Positions 29,279 to 39,922 of a DNA stretch of 64,000 nt are shown here, piece after piece. The DNA is from Globisporangium splendens (lineage: Eukaryota; Oomycota; Peronosporomycetes; Pythiales; Pythiaceae): assembly GCA_006386115.1 (NCBI GenBank), contig VFIW01000160.1, forward strand, positions 1 to 64,000, written 5' to 3'. The position numbers and the translations under genes are program-made. Each line of letters opens with the position of its first letter. The stretch's first letter is position 1. The notes below the pieces were generated by a model, which was given only the letters and a program-made list of their open reading frames with translations, had not been told where the DNA came from and did not search any database.

Positions 29279-32047
29279 TCACGCCTTTTTGTCATCAGCA
29301 GCATTGAGCGCCGCAAGGCTGTTCTCGTGGTGGATCGTCGTGTCCAGCGGTGGCGCTGCAGCACTCGAAGAAGGCTGGGACACCACGGACCCGCCGGTGG
29401 AATCGATATGCGCGTTCGCGTCACTTGGGACGACCACTGGGCCACCGGGGTCCGAGTATGCCTTGGCCATTGCAGGCTGCTGGTATACGCCGTCGAGAAA
29501 CGTAAATTGTTGATCCTTGCGCTCATCGTCCAGGTCGCAGCATTGGTCCAACGGCAGATACTCAGCCGCGTGGGAAAGGTTAAACAACGTGATGCTGTAC
29601 CAGTAGAACAGGAACGTGCAACACGGGAGTCCTGCCGAGAGAATGATGACACCGTACCCTGCTGGCTTGAGCGACAGCAACCCGATCAACGTAATCTGAG
29701 CCATGAGCATGGCGCCAAGGGCGAACATGAACAATGGCGGCCAGAAAGCACCCATCGAGTTCTGGGTGTTCCACTTCGGTTGATTCACAAAGAAGAAAAA
29801 TCGTTTGTAGATCAGCTCGGACGCGAGGAAGTATAGACCACCGGCGTATCCAACAAGGGGAGCGATAGGCGTGAAGACGACCACGAGCAGGAAGATCAGG
29901 TACTGCTGCGCCAAGGAGAATGGTGCCTCAAGCTCTGACTCATAGTTCAACGGGTTCAAATACATCCATGGCTGCGGAACAGGCTTCTTCGCGTACGTCG
30001 GCGCAAGGATATGGTGCAACGTTCCAATGACGATCGGCGTCACGCGGAGTAGCATCAATGGCAAATTCACACAAATCTGGGTGATGATGAACGTGATGAA
30101 CAGCAGAGACTGGCCGGCAATGCTGCTTCCCAAGAAGAAAATCAGACGAGATGGCTGCTCCACCACTGCTGCGACCTGCGCGAGGATTGACCCAGTCACC
30201 GTCGATACAAAGAACATCTGGAATACTTGGAAAGAGTTCAGCTTGGAAAACAGGCTCGCATCTACTTCAGTGACAGACAAGTGACCTTCGCGAGTTGCAA
30301 GCATCTTGAACACGACGTTCGAGAGGCTGTTCATGAGCGACAGAATCAGCGGCGTCGACTGCTCGAGGACTTGCTGCAGCCACGGCTGGGTATCAAGGAG
30401 GTGGCCCACGAATGATGACATCCGTCGAAGATTTTCTGGTTTTGCCAGTGACGTGACAAACGCAGTCGGAATCGTCCAAAACAACACGATTAGCAACGTT
30501 GCAATCGTTGAAATCAGCACCCACGTCGACTTGGATGCCAGCGGCAATCCAAAATTCTCCCACAACACGTCGTCAATGTGAGGTGCCGGCTGAACTCGCA
30601 TCTTGATCGGGTTCTCAGTCTGCAGAAGCTGTTGGGCTGCTTGTGCCGAGCGCAATGATCGAAAACTTACGAACGCATAGCTTCTCATGACGCGCGCGTC
30701 AGATGAGTTTTTACTGTCGCTGGCTCCAGGGTTGCCTTGAATCGACGGCTTTAGTAGGGGGCTTGTTTCATCATTAAGCACTGAAGTGGAAGAGCGGAGC
30801 GTCGACGCGAGCTTCTGCTCCAAATTGCGCAAAGAAGACCACTTTGGGGAGTTGCCCATTGTTCCATACTGCGGTTTAGATTCCTTGATGGGATCGAACT
30901 GCTGATCGAGAATGGTTTTTCTCTGTTTCACGATCTCCTGCGTGAGTTTCTCAATCTCGTCTCGGTAGTAATCGATCGAGTCAACATCCCTCCCGCAACA
31001 GATTCCCAGAAAACGATAATCGGTTTTGTGGTGCGGACGGAGAGCTTGCACATTACTCCCAGCTTTTCCTTCTTCTAGAGAAGTTTTACTTTTCGCTTCA
31101 GCATCTTGGAGATCAGATTCTGCAGCTTCAAGGTGGTACTGCAGTTGGGTTCGTTGCTCCACAAGTTCTTCTAGCCGACGACACTCAACGCCGATGTAAA
31201 CACTGTAGACGGTGCTTGGAAAGAGGTAGTCCATGTATGCCATCAGCGTCTGTGGGCGACGCAGAGCGTGCGGCAGATCAGAGACCACAATCGTGTACTG
31301 TTGTGCTGCGTTCTTGGAGAGGAAGGCATGGCGACGCTTGCGATACGTGGTATACTCGACAATCAGTAGATGCATGACGTAGAATGTGACGGCATACGCA
31401 GATAGCACCGTGAATAGCAGACGCCAATCGCCTGGACCGACGTTTGACAAAGTGATGCGCTCAACCCAATCGACATGCAGCACGACCTGCTCGGCAAGCG
31501 ACTCGAACCCTTCGGCAAGCGTTTCAGCACCTTCGAGTACTTGCGCTTGGGCTGCTTTCTCTGGTACCACGAGTGTGAGTGGCTTCCAAGCGTAGATAGG
31601 GAAAAGCGCAAAAGACGATACCACACAGAGCAGTGCCACTTTTTGCCCGATGCGGATGAAGCGAAGGAATACCCACGCATCGAGTCCGCACTTCTCGAAG
31701 ATGTCCGTGTCGGAGATCGAGTACACGAAAGGGATCCACGCGAACCACCTGGATCTGTCGGCGGCGGAGAAGTTGAATGGATTGACTGGCTCGAAAAGCA
31801 TGGGTTTGCGACGGCGAAGCACTTCGAACAGCAGCCACGCGAGGACAAAGAGAGGGAGATATACGATCGCGGTGGTCAGCAGCACTTCGCTCGGGGAGCG
31901 CGTCGCTCCCTCCTCCGCCAGTGCCGTCGTAGGGGACGCTGTCGTCGCCATCCGTGAGTGTGCGCGCGCGTGTGTGTCCGCGCTCTGAGAAGAACTCGCC
32001 GCTTTTTCTTCTTCTTGGGCTGCAGACGTCGAGTGCGTGAGTGACAT
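29279..32047 (-). CDS. CSC1/OSCA/TMEM63-family membrane channel (copy 2)
   Basis: A single exon of 922 residues, paralogous to 17116-19560 through most of its length. Shared landmarks: CGLDAWVFLRFIRIGQKVAL, the RRM-like cytosolic region (YTIVVSDLPHALR; VYSVYIGVECRRLEELV; AFVSFRSLRSAQAAQQLL), DDVLWENFGLPL, and the pore-domain spans beginning LFWTIPTAFVTSLAKPENL. It differs from copy 1 by an extended N-terminus before the first span (TAIVYLPLFVLAWLLFEVL), a longer cytosolic insert with Ser-rich stretches, and a longer C-terminal tail. These channels respond to osmotic or mechanical stress. Start MSLTHSTSAAQEEEKAASSS is the first ATG in frame. Confidence 0.9.
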   Translation of the reverse strand: MSLTHSTSAAQEEEKAASSSQSADTHARAHSRMATTASPTTALAEEGATRSPSEVLLTTAIVYLPLFVLAWLLFEVLRRRKPMLFEPVNPFNFSAADRSRWFAWIPFVYSISDTDIFEKCGLDAWVFLRFIRIGQKVALLCVVSSFALFPIYAWKPLTLVVPEKAAQAQVLEGAETLAEGFESLAEQVVLHVDWVERITLSNVGPGDWRLLFTVLSAYAVTFYVMHLLIVEYTTYRKRRHAFLSKNAAQQYTIVVSDLPHALRRPQTLMAYMDYLFPSTVYSVYIGVECRRLEELVEQRTQLQYHLEAAESDLQDAEAKSKTSLEEGKAGSNVQALRPHHKTDYRFLGICCGRDVDSIDYYRDEIEKLTQEIVKQRKTILDQQFDPIKESKPQYGTMGNSPKWSSLRNLEQKLASTLRSSTSVLNDETSPLLKPSIQGNPGASDSKNSSDARVMRSYAFVSFRSLRSAQAAQQLLQTENPIKMRVQPAPHIDDVLWENFGLPLASKSTWVLISTIATLLIVLFWTIPTAFVTSLAKPENLRRMSSFVGHLLDTQPWLQQVLEQSTPLILSLMNSLSNVVFKMLATREGHLSVTEVDASLFSKLNSFQVFQMFFVSTVTGSILAQVAAVVEQPSRLIFFLGSSIAGQSLLFITFIITQICVNLPLMLLRVTPIVIGTLHHILAPTYAKKPVPQPWMYLNPLNYESELEAPFSLAQQYLIFLLVVVFTPIAPLVGYAGGLYFLASELIYKRFFFFVNQPKWNTQNSMGAFWPPLFMFALGAMLMAQITLIGLLSLKPAGYGVIILSAGLPCCTFLFYWYSITLFNLSHAAEYLPLDQCCDLDDERKDQQFTFLDGVYQQPAMAKAYSDPGGPVVVPSDANAHIDSTGGSVVSQPSSSAAAPPLDTTIHHENSLAALNAADDKKA

Positions 32048-32619
32048 GGAACACCCGCCTCATAAATCAGGTCCACATGACAAGCTCATTTTCAACCAGT
32101 TAGACAGTATTCTTTGGCTCAACTGATTCGAATTCTAGCCAATCCAAGAATGTATCCAAAAGGACTAGTTTTAGCCAATCTATCTGCGCAGATTTTCGAC
32201 CCATGTTTGCTGACAGCATTGTTGTCAGCAAAATTTGAGTGCTCAACCTGGTTCTTGATGCTGTCACCAACATACCGGTTATGTTTTCGGTAGCCCTTTT
32301 CGTCAAAGTATTAATCTTGATTCGTCAGGGACTAAAACCAGTAAACGAGCATCGATTCGTCATTTTATTGGCTGAAATGAGGCACAAATCGGCGAAGGAC
32401 CAATGAGAGAGTGCTGGATGATGCACACGAAACTCTACGGTACGAAGTGCATCCATTGTTCAACTTCTTGTATGACGGCGAGTGGAATCCAAGCCATGGC
32501 GGCGATCTCACGCGGAGGATGCGCTGCTGACGACCACTCACGCAGGGAAGAAAGCGGAGGTTTATGTGGCGGCCGCGCACTTCCAAACTTGCCCAGTTCA
32601 ACCAAACAACAAGAGTCGC
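32048..32619. promoter_or_regulatory. Divergent promoter region
   Basis: This 572 bp separates the second channel gene (minus) from the ABC transporter (plus). It contains AT-rich stretches near 32280-32360. The plus reading frame of the transporter is open from 32482, including an ATG there, but the added sequence looks unlike the conserved transporter N-terminus and is treated as leader. Confidence 0.5.
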
Positions 32620-35600
32620 ATGCCGAAAGATCCACTGCCGCCCGCGTACGCGGAGCTGCGCACGCCGACTTCGCTCGCAGAGGGCACGACAGCTTTGCCT
32701 TGGAAGAAGCCGATGGTGCCTGATGATGCTGGCTCAATAACACCGGACGAAGCAGATGGCGCGCCGAAGATCGTACCGCTCGCGACTCTTTTCTCATTTG
32801 CTGACAAGACGGACAAGGTACTGATGACTGTGGGCTCGATCGGAGCACTGGTTGCAGGTCTCGGCCAGCCTGTGCAGATCATCCTCATCGGAAACGTCAT
32901 GAACGCGTTCAACCCAACGGACCTCCCCGATGCAGATACCATGAAACACAATGTGAACTCGGTGGCACTGAACTTTGTGTGGGTCGGGCTCGGGATGATC
33001 GTCGGCGGGTTCATTCAAGTCGCATGCTGGTCCCTGACGGCTTCACGACAAGCGAAACGTATTCGAAGCAGCTATGTGAATGCGATCCTGACAAAGGATA
33101 TCGGGTGGTTCGATGTGAACGATCCAAAACAACTAGCCACGCGCGTCGCTGATTCTACGGTCACGTTGCAGGAAGGCATGGGGCGCAAGATCGGCGATGG
33201 ACTGCACTTCTTCTCGATGGGGTTCGCTGGTATCGTCATCGGGTTGATCAAAGGCTGGGAGCTCGCACTCGTGCTGCTCGCGTTCACGCCCCTAATCGCT
33301 GCCACGGCGTTCGTCTCGATGAAGTTCATGGCGACCGCGACCCAAACTGGCATTGAGTCCTATGGGATCGCTGGCGCAATTGCTCAAGAGGCGTTGGGCA
33401 ACGTGCGCACCGTTCACATGTTCAACTCGATCTCTCAGTTTGTGACAAAATACGGTGCGGCGTTGGAAGTGTCGACGAAAGCAGGGATCAAGAAAGGATT
33501 TGCTGTGGGCTGGGGCACGGGTGTCATGTTCTTCACGATCTACTGTACGTACGCTGCTGGGCTTTACTTTGGAGCGGTCCAAATCTCGAATGACCAACTG
33601 AGTGGCTCTCAATGCACGGGCCATGGCTGCTACGATGGAGGGAAGGTGATCACAATCTTCTTCGCAATCATCATGGGTGCGATGGCTCTTGGGCAGGCAG
33701 GACCGAGTGTCCAAGCTATCTATGCTGCAAGAACCTGTGCATACGACGTCTTCCGCGTCATCAACGAGAAGTCTGCGATCAATCCTCTTGACGCGAGCGG
33801 TCGAAGATTAGAGCAAGTCGCTGGCGCAATTTGTCTCTCTGACATCACGTTCGCATACCCATCCCGCCCAGAAGTCAACGTGTGTAGTGGATACTCCTTG
33901 ACCATTGAAGCTGGTGAGACAGTCGCTCTTGTTGGCCCGAGCGGCAGCGGGAAGAGCACCATTGTTTCGTTGCTGGAGCGTTTTTATGATCCCCAAGCTG
34001 GTTCCGTCCAAATCGACGGCGTTGATATTCGGGAACTGAACGTGAAGTGGCTGCGTCAACAAATTGGTCTTGTGGGTCAGGAGCCGGCGCTGTTCGCTAC
34101 GTCGATTCTTGAGAATATTCGACATGGCGCTCCAGATGCAACGGATGAACAAGTTTATGAAGCCGCGAAGAAAGCCAACGCGTTCGTGTTTATCATGTCA
34201 TTCCCCCAAGGTTTCGACACTGAAGTCGGAGAACGAGGCACTCAACTCTCGGGCGGCCAAAAGCAGCGAATCGCTATTGCTCGAGCAATCATAAAAAATC
34301 CTCCGATCCTGCTGCTTGATGAAGCGACGAGTGCGCTGGACACAGAAAGTGAACGAGTCGTGCAAGAGTCACTGGATTCTTTGTTGGCAACGTCCAAACG
34401 AACGACTATTATCATCGCACACCGTCTCTCGACTATCCAAGGAGCAGATCGAATTGCAGTTCATGATGGCGGGCAAATTGTGGAAATCGGTTCTCACGAT
34501 GAGCTCATGGCTATTCGCGGTGGACATTACAAAAGCTTGGTTGAGTTACAGAGTCGAGGTATCGATCGTGAGGACTACACCATCTCAGAAAACTACGCAG
34601 AAAAGTCAAGTCAGCTTGTGCCAGTCCCGACCAAGAATTCACTGGAGTCAGGGTTGGAGCGCAGAGCTAGTGCCCACAGTGAGAAACAATTTGTCTCGGA
34701 CGGAGATGGAGAGAGTAAAGCTGACGGCGAAGCGGCATACCATGTTCCTGCCTCTCGAATCTGGAAGTTGAGTCGTCCCGAGTGGAAATTCTTTGTGCTG
34801 GGAAGTTTCGGAGCGGTGCTAAACGCTGCGGTCTTTCCGTTGTGGGGAGTGATCTTGAGTAAGATCATCGTCCTTCTTTTTGACTATTCGAAGACCCCGA
34901 ACGAAATGCGCGCGGATGCTCGGCTCTGGTCGCTGGCTTTCGTTATCCTCGGGCTGATTTTCGGGTTGGCGATCATAATGCAGAACTACGGATTTGCCGT
35001 TGCGTCGCAAAATCTTGTTTCTCGAGTGCGCTTTCAAACGTTCCACTCGATGCTGGAACAAGAGATTGGGTGGTTCGATTTGGACGAGAACACATCAGGC
35101 GCGTTGGTTTCTCGACTTGCAACTGACTCTGCGACACTGCAGGCCATTACGTCCGATACGCTAAACCAAGGTCTTGTCAACATCACGACGCTCTGTATCG
35201 GTCTCTCGATTTGCTTTTACTACAGCTGGCAAATGTCGCTCGCTGCGCTGTCGATGTTCCCAGTGATGATGCTCTTCGCTACGGTCCAATCGAAAGCACA
35301 AACCGGGAATCTAAACAACCGCAAGAACAACAATGCAGATATTGCTGCCGGTTCTTTGCTTTCCGAGTCGATTGAATCAATCCGAACGGTTGCATCATTC
35401 AGCATGGAGTACGCTATAACGACTGCATACACAGCCTTCTTGGACGTCTCGAAGAATGCCGACATCAAAGTTGGTGTTGTTGGCGGAGTAACGTTTGGAG
35501 TCTCTCAAGGTGCGATGTACATCAGCATCGCGTTCCTGTTCTGGCTGGGTGGCAAGTGGGTTGCTGAGAAGACCATCACTTTTGAAGATATGTTTATGGT

Positions 35601-36513
35601 AATGATGGTTCTCGTCATGAGCACGTTTGCTGTGGGTCTGGCTGCTCAGAATCTAACAGACAGCTCCAAGGCAAAGAAGGCAGCTCAGAACGTCTTCCAA
35701 ATCATCGATCGCGTCCCAGCAATTGATTCGAGTGCGCCAACCGGAGATATTCCCACCACCTTGAAAGGAGAGATTGAGTTCCACGACGTTGCGTTTACGT
35801 ACCCGTCCCGACCAGACGCACAAATCTACAGAAGCTATAGTCTGAAGGTGGCAAGCGGCCAGACTGTCGCGCTTGTTGGCGCAAGTGGGAGCGGAAAAAG
35901 CACCGCGATTGCCCTGTTAGAGCGGTTCTATGACCCATCCGCAGGGATCGTAACACTAGACGGCAAGAACATCCGCGACATCAACGTCACGTGGCTCCGC
36001 GAGCGGATATCGTTGGTGAGCCAGGAGCCAGTGCTCTTTTCTGGAACCATTGCAGACAATATTGGTATGGGGAAGCCTGGAGCTACTCGCGAGGACATCA
36101 TTGACGCTGCGACCAAGGCAAACGCCCACGACTTTATCTGCAACTTCCCACTTGGTTACGACACTGAGGTTGGAGACCGTGGCGCTCAAGTGTCCGGCGG
36201 TCAGAAGCAACGTATTGCGATTGCACGTGCGATCTTGCGCGATCCGGATGTACTGTTGCTGGATGAAGCCACAAGCGCGCTGGATAATGAGAGCGAGCGC
36301 GTGGTCCAAGAATCACTTGATCGCTTGCTGGCATTGAAGAAACGTACGACGATTATTGTGGCACATCGGCTTTCAACCATCCGCAACGCCGACCTGATCG
36401 CGGTGACGCATAACGGCGCCATCGTCGAACAAGGCACACACAGCCACCTTATGGAGCTACCTAATGGTGTTTACAAATCGCTTGTGGCGAGACAAATGAA
36501 TGCGACGTCCTGA
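32620..36513 (+). CDS. Full-size ABCB (P-glycoprotein/MDR-type) ABC transporter
   Basis: A single exon of 1,297 residues with the order TMD1-NBD1-TMD2-NBD2. Each TMD has about six hydrophobic spans. NBD1 has Walker A GPSGSGKST (about residue 439), signature LSGGQKQRIAIARA, Walker B ILLLDEATSALD and H-loop IIAHRLST. NBD2 has Walker A GASGSGKST (about residue 1087), signature VSGGQKQRIAIARA and Walker B VLLLDEATSALD. All catalytic residues are present in both halves, so both sites should hydrolyse ATP. The family exports hydrophobic compounds or lipids from the cytoplasmic membrane. The chosen start MPKDPLPPAYAELRTPTS begins a typical cytosolic N-terminus; an in-frame ATG at 32482 exists. Confidence 0.95.
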   Translation: MPKDPLPPAYAELRTPTSLAEGTTALPWKKPMVPDDAGSITPDEADGAPKIVPLATLFSFADKTDKVLMTVGSIGALVAGLGQPVQIILIGNVMNAFNPTDLPDADTMKHNVNSVALNFVWVGLGMIVGGFIQVACWSLTASRQAKRIRSSYVNAILTKDIGWFDVNDPKQLATRVADSTVTLQEGMGRKIGDGLHFFSMGFAGIVIGLIKGWELALVLLAFTPLIAATAFVSMKFMATATQTGIESYGIAGAIAQEALGNVRTVHMFNSISQFVTKYGAALEVSTKAGIKKGFAVGWGTGVMFFTIYCTYAAGLYFGAVQISNDQLSGSQCTGHGCYDGGKVITIFFAIIMGAMALGQAGPSVQAIYAARTCAYDVFRVINEKSAINPLDASGRRLEQVAGAICLSDITFAYPSRPEVNVCSGYSLTIEAGETVALVGPSGSGKSTIVSLLERFYDPQAGSVQIDGVDIRELNVKWLRQQIGLVGQEPALFATSILENIRHGAPDATDEQVYEAAKKANAFVFIMSFPQGFDTEVGERGTQLSGGQKQRIAIARAIIKNPPILLLDEATSALDTESERVVQESLDSLLATSKRTTIIIAHRLSTIQGADRIAVHDGGQIVEIGSHDELMAIRGGHYKSLVELQSRGIDREDYTISENYAEKSSQLVPVPTKNSLESGLERRASAHSEKQFVSDGDGESKADGEAAYHVPASRIWKLSRPEWKFFVLGSFGAVLNAAVFPLWGVILSKIIVLLFDYSKTPNEMRADARLWSLAFVILGLIFGLAIIMQNYGFAVASQNLVSRVRFQTFHSMLEQEIGWFDLDENTSGALVSRLATDSATLQAITSDTLNQGLVNITTLCIGLSICFYYSWQMSLAALSMFPVMMLFATVQSKAQTGNLNNRKNNNADIAAGSLLSESIESIRTVASFSMEYAITTAYTAFLDVSKNADIKVGVVGGVTFGVSQGAMYISIAFLFWLGGKWVAEKTITFEDMFMVMMVLVMSTFAVGLAAQNLTDSSKAKKAAQNVFQIIDRVPAIDSSAPTGDIPTTLKGEIEFHDVAFTYPSRPDAQIYRSYSLKVASGQTVALVGASGSGKSTAIALLERFYDPSAGIVTLDGKNIRDINVTWLRERISLVSQEPVLFSGTIADNIGMGKPGATREDIIDAATKANAHDFICNFPLGYDTEVGDRGAQVSGGQKQRIAIARAILRDPDVLLLDEATSALDNESERVVQESLDRLLALKKRTTIIVAHRLSTIRNADLIAVTHNGAIVEQGTHSHLMELPNGVYKSLVARQMNATS

Positions 36514-37190
36514 ACATCTCATCGTAGTTGTCGCTGACCACCAATAAACGAACGAGTTGTACGCATAACAATTTTTCACTATGGGTATTGTCCGCGTATG
36601 CGCTTTGCTTTTACTAAACCAAAGAGTGTGGCAGAAGCGTTGCTACTGGGGGCATGGAGTCTGGCCAAGAAAGAATGATCCAGAAGTCATGACTTGACCA
36701 TTTTGGTCAGTCCAACTAGCAAGGATCGTATGGCCCTTGGACACCGGTAGATGAAGTGATGGCGATAGACCTCCAGCCTAAATCATCACAATCGCGCAGT
36801 TGCAGTTTGTCTGGTTTCGAAAAGAGCCAAAGAACTGCGTCCTACTTGGAAGTGTCTTTGCTCGAACCTTTGGTGCAATGGGTTCGATACACTGATTTAT
36901 GTTAATGATGTCCTACTCTGGTTAAAATTCTGAACACTCTGTTCGTTAAGTGCGCACCGGGTGGGCCATTTCATCGGGGCATTCGTTGGCTCGAAACCCA
37001 GCAAGCACAGAAATTTCCCCAGTTGCGCAGTTGGATTCATAAATGCGGTTCCTTGACCGTAATAAGTAAAAGACCACTTGCTCCAAAGCCAAGCCAGTTC
37101 AGTCTTGCTTGCGTTTTGGGTGAAGGGTCTTTCTCTTCGTTATTCTCTCTTCGCACTCGCCGACAGCAGCACACCAGAAGCACCGGCAAC
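36514..37190. other. Intergenic, no gene seen
   Basis: This 677 bp between the transporter and the GH5 gene has no ORF with recognisable content. The part next to 37191 should hold the GH5 promoter and leader, with a CAGCAGCAC stretch just before the start codon. Confidence 0.5.
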
Positions 37191-38937
37191 ATGCACTCGC
37201 GCTGGCTTGGCGTTATCGCGGCACTCGTCGCCTCGGCGGACGTATCGCTCGCAGCGAACACAACGTCGACCACGTCGTCGACCTTCATCAACTTTCGCTC
37301 CGTGAACGGGAAACTGCTCGCGGACGGCGAGACCTTTTACATCAAGGGTATCAACTGGTTTGGCTTCGGTGCGTTCTCACACTCTCACAACGCAACGCAT
37401 AGAGTCATTTTGGATCTCATACATTCACACCAACTTTCTAACCTTTTTTTTTTTTTCTTCTAATGTCGTTTTCACATCACACGCAGAAACAATCGAAGGA
37501 GTTGTGCAGGGTTTGTGGCCGTCGGCGACGACAATTGAGACAGCACTTGATACGCTCGTTGAGAACGACTTTAACGCGGTTCGCCTTCCGTTGGCCTTGG
37601 ACTCTGTGATCAACGACCCTGATGTTAGCAACGATCAGACTGCGGGTACAACAGCTCTCGCAGGCAAAACGTACCTGGAGGTGCTCGATTACTTCGTGAA
37701 CGAGGCGCGGAAACGCAACATTCTTGTGCTCTTGGACAGTCATCGTATTGAAGCTGCTGAGCCTGATTTCCCAGATGTTGCGGAACCGGCAAAGATCACT
37801 CCTGCACTTGAGAAGCTTGCGACGCGATACTGCAACAACCCTGCGACGTGGAACGTCTTTGGCATCGACATCAAGAACGAACCAAAGGGGACAGCCACTT
37901 GGGGATCGGGTGACGAAGCTACTGACTGGCGACTTGCAGCGGCTACGATTGGAAACGCTGTGCTTGCGAAATGTGCGCGTATGCTAATTTTTGTGGAAGG
38001 GGTGCAGACCAATATCAAAGGATCCACTGTTTCATGGGGCCAGGCAGGCGGATCGTTGCAAGGGGCGAAAGATTACCCTGTCAAGCTCAAGAACATGGAG
38101 AGACTCGTGTACAGCCCTCACGTTATCTCGCCCGGCGTGGATTTCAAGTCTCCATGGTGGACCGCATCAACTTTCCCAAAGAATATGATTGCCATCTGGG
38201 ACGAGTACTTTGGATCTGTGCCCACGGATACTGGGAATGCCGTGGTCGTCGGCGCTTGGGGAGCCAAAATGACAGGAAATGATTTGAAATGGGCTAATAC
38301 CCTTGCGACCTACCTCAGCGACAACAGCATTGGTTCTTTCTACTGGGCGTTCAATCCTCAATCAGCAGATACGGGTGGGTTCGTGATGGACGACTGGAGA
38401 ACTCCAGTTGAAGAACGTGTGGAATTACTCGAGCCATTGCCGTCCACTCCGCTGGACAACATCTTGAAGAAATATGCGGAATGTGCAACTACGTGTGCTG
38501 GTAACGGAAACTGCGTGAGTGGCACGTGCGAGTGCTATGCGGGTTGGACAGGTCCACAGTGTGAGATCTGCACCGCTGGAGACCGGGAAGCGTGCGGGAA
38601 TGATGGTATCTGCCAAGAGGATAGCACGTGCTTGTGCGACGCTGGAGTGAACGGCAAGTATTGCGGCGGAGCTGACTGCGGCAGTGTCAACTGTGGAGAC
38701 AGCAAGAACGCTGGCTGTGTGGACGGTACGTGCGTGTGCACGTACGGATGCGTTGGCAACTCCTGTACGCAATGCGCAGGCGACAGTGCGGAGCTTTCTT
38801 CTGGAAGCTCGGGTGCGACCATTCTTTGCGACACGTGTCCTGCATTGGTGGTGGCATCCCATGCGGCGGCGCTCGTTGCTGTGGCGACGATGAACATTTT
38901 CGTTTCAGCGCTGGTGGCGTTGTTCGTGTTTGTCTAG
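37191..38937 (+). CDS. Secreted, probably GPI-anchored GH5-type glycosyl hydrolase lacking its apparent nucleophile
   Basis: Exons are 37191-37368 and 37487-38937; the 118 bp intron has a long pyrimidine tract before its acceptor. The protein has a signal peptide (MHSRWLGVIAALVASADVSL), a GH5 barrel (start FYIKGINWFGFETIEGV; acid/base Glu in IDIKNEPKG, about residue 191; YSPHV; FYWAFNPQSADTGGF), then Cys-rich EGF-like modules (CAGNGNCVSGTCECYAGW and following). The C-terminus is hydrophobic (ALVVASHAAALVAVATMNI onward), fitting a GPI signal. The nucleophile position, normally Glu in a GE(F/W)G motif, reads VVVGAWGAK with Ala at about residue 316 (codon GCT, 38254-38256). Unless this is a base error, hydrolysis should be abolished, leaving a possible glucan-binding role. 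Confidence 0.85.
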
Positions 38938-39922
38938 ATCTCACTTTGCCTTTTTTAGGCAAGTAACCTGAAGGCTCCTCTTTTTCACGTGGAATTTGCT
39001 CTGCCTCCAAAAGCAGTCACGCTTTGTTTGTTTTTTTGTTTTTTTTTTCACATCTTACAACATTAACGCAGCACAAAGACATCATGCTTCGCGTTGCAAC
39101 ACAGATCAATCTATACGCATATTTCCAATCACTCGTGAAGCGCGGCACTCAGTCACAACTATTGCTCCTGCCACAAACTTTGAACCGATTTTTAAACCTC
39201 CATAGCTTCATCAATTTTTAGAGTTGGAGTTTTCAGGAAGTCTTTGTGAGATGGTCGTGCTTGATCTGGTACTTTTTCACAGGCATTTTTACGTGAGAAA
39301 TGAGAAGCCAAGTGAGATCGTGCGCGCTTCTGTCAGAAGAAAGAGTCCAGCCTAACTTGCTAGCAAATTAAGGTATCTTTGCCGTTTCCCATTCAAATGT
39401 GCACAAGTTGCGCAACAGAATCGGCGCACAGCTTTCTCCGATTGGAGCCTCAACGGCGACGCAATGGAGGCGAAATGCTCGTGCACCTGACGGTAATTTA
39501 TTCGTCAGCCAGTGATGCCATCCGTAATTTTGTCATTGCGTCTGCAGAGCTATGCAAGATTTATCGCGGAAAGCGCCAAACGAAAGCTCAAACACGTGGC
39601 ATGCTAATGGTCTAATTAGTGTTTGCTGATTCACAGTGGTTGCTCAGAAATCGGCACTTGAATGAAGGGTACCCAAAAATCGGGTCGAAACCCGTGGCTG
39701 GAACAATAGGAACTTCAAGACGTGTAGGAAACAGACGAGGCATAGAGGGAGGAAGAGTGGTACTGTATTTTAGCAAACAAATAACCGCTCTTTGTCAGCT
39801 CGTCCGAATGACGACGACGATATTCACGACTTCGGCTGAGCATGTCCATGTTTTCAGAAATGATACGAGTCACTCCCAGACGATATGCAACGCACACCTG
39901 TCAGGCGAAACACCTGAGGATA
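38938..39922. other. Intergenic, no gene seen
   Basis: Nearly 1 kb with T-rich runs at 39025-39050 and several short ORFs lacking recognisable motifs. It lies downstream of both the GH5 gene (plus) and the small secreted-protein gene (minus), so it mostly represents 3' flanks. Confidence 0.5.

Noticed and set aside
32482..32619. N-terminal extension of the ABC transporter from an upstream ATG
   Set aside because: The added residues show no conserved features, and the ATG at 32620 begins the typical N-terminus.
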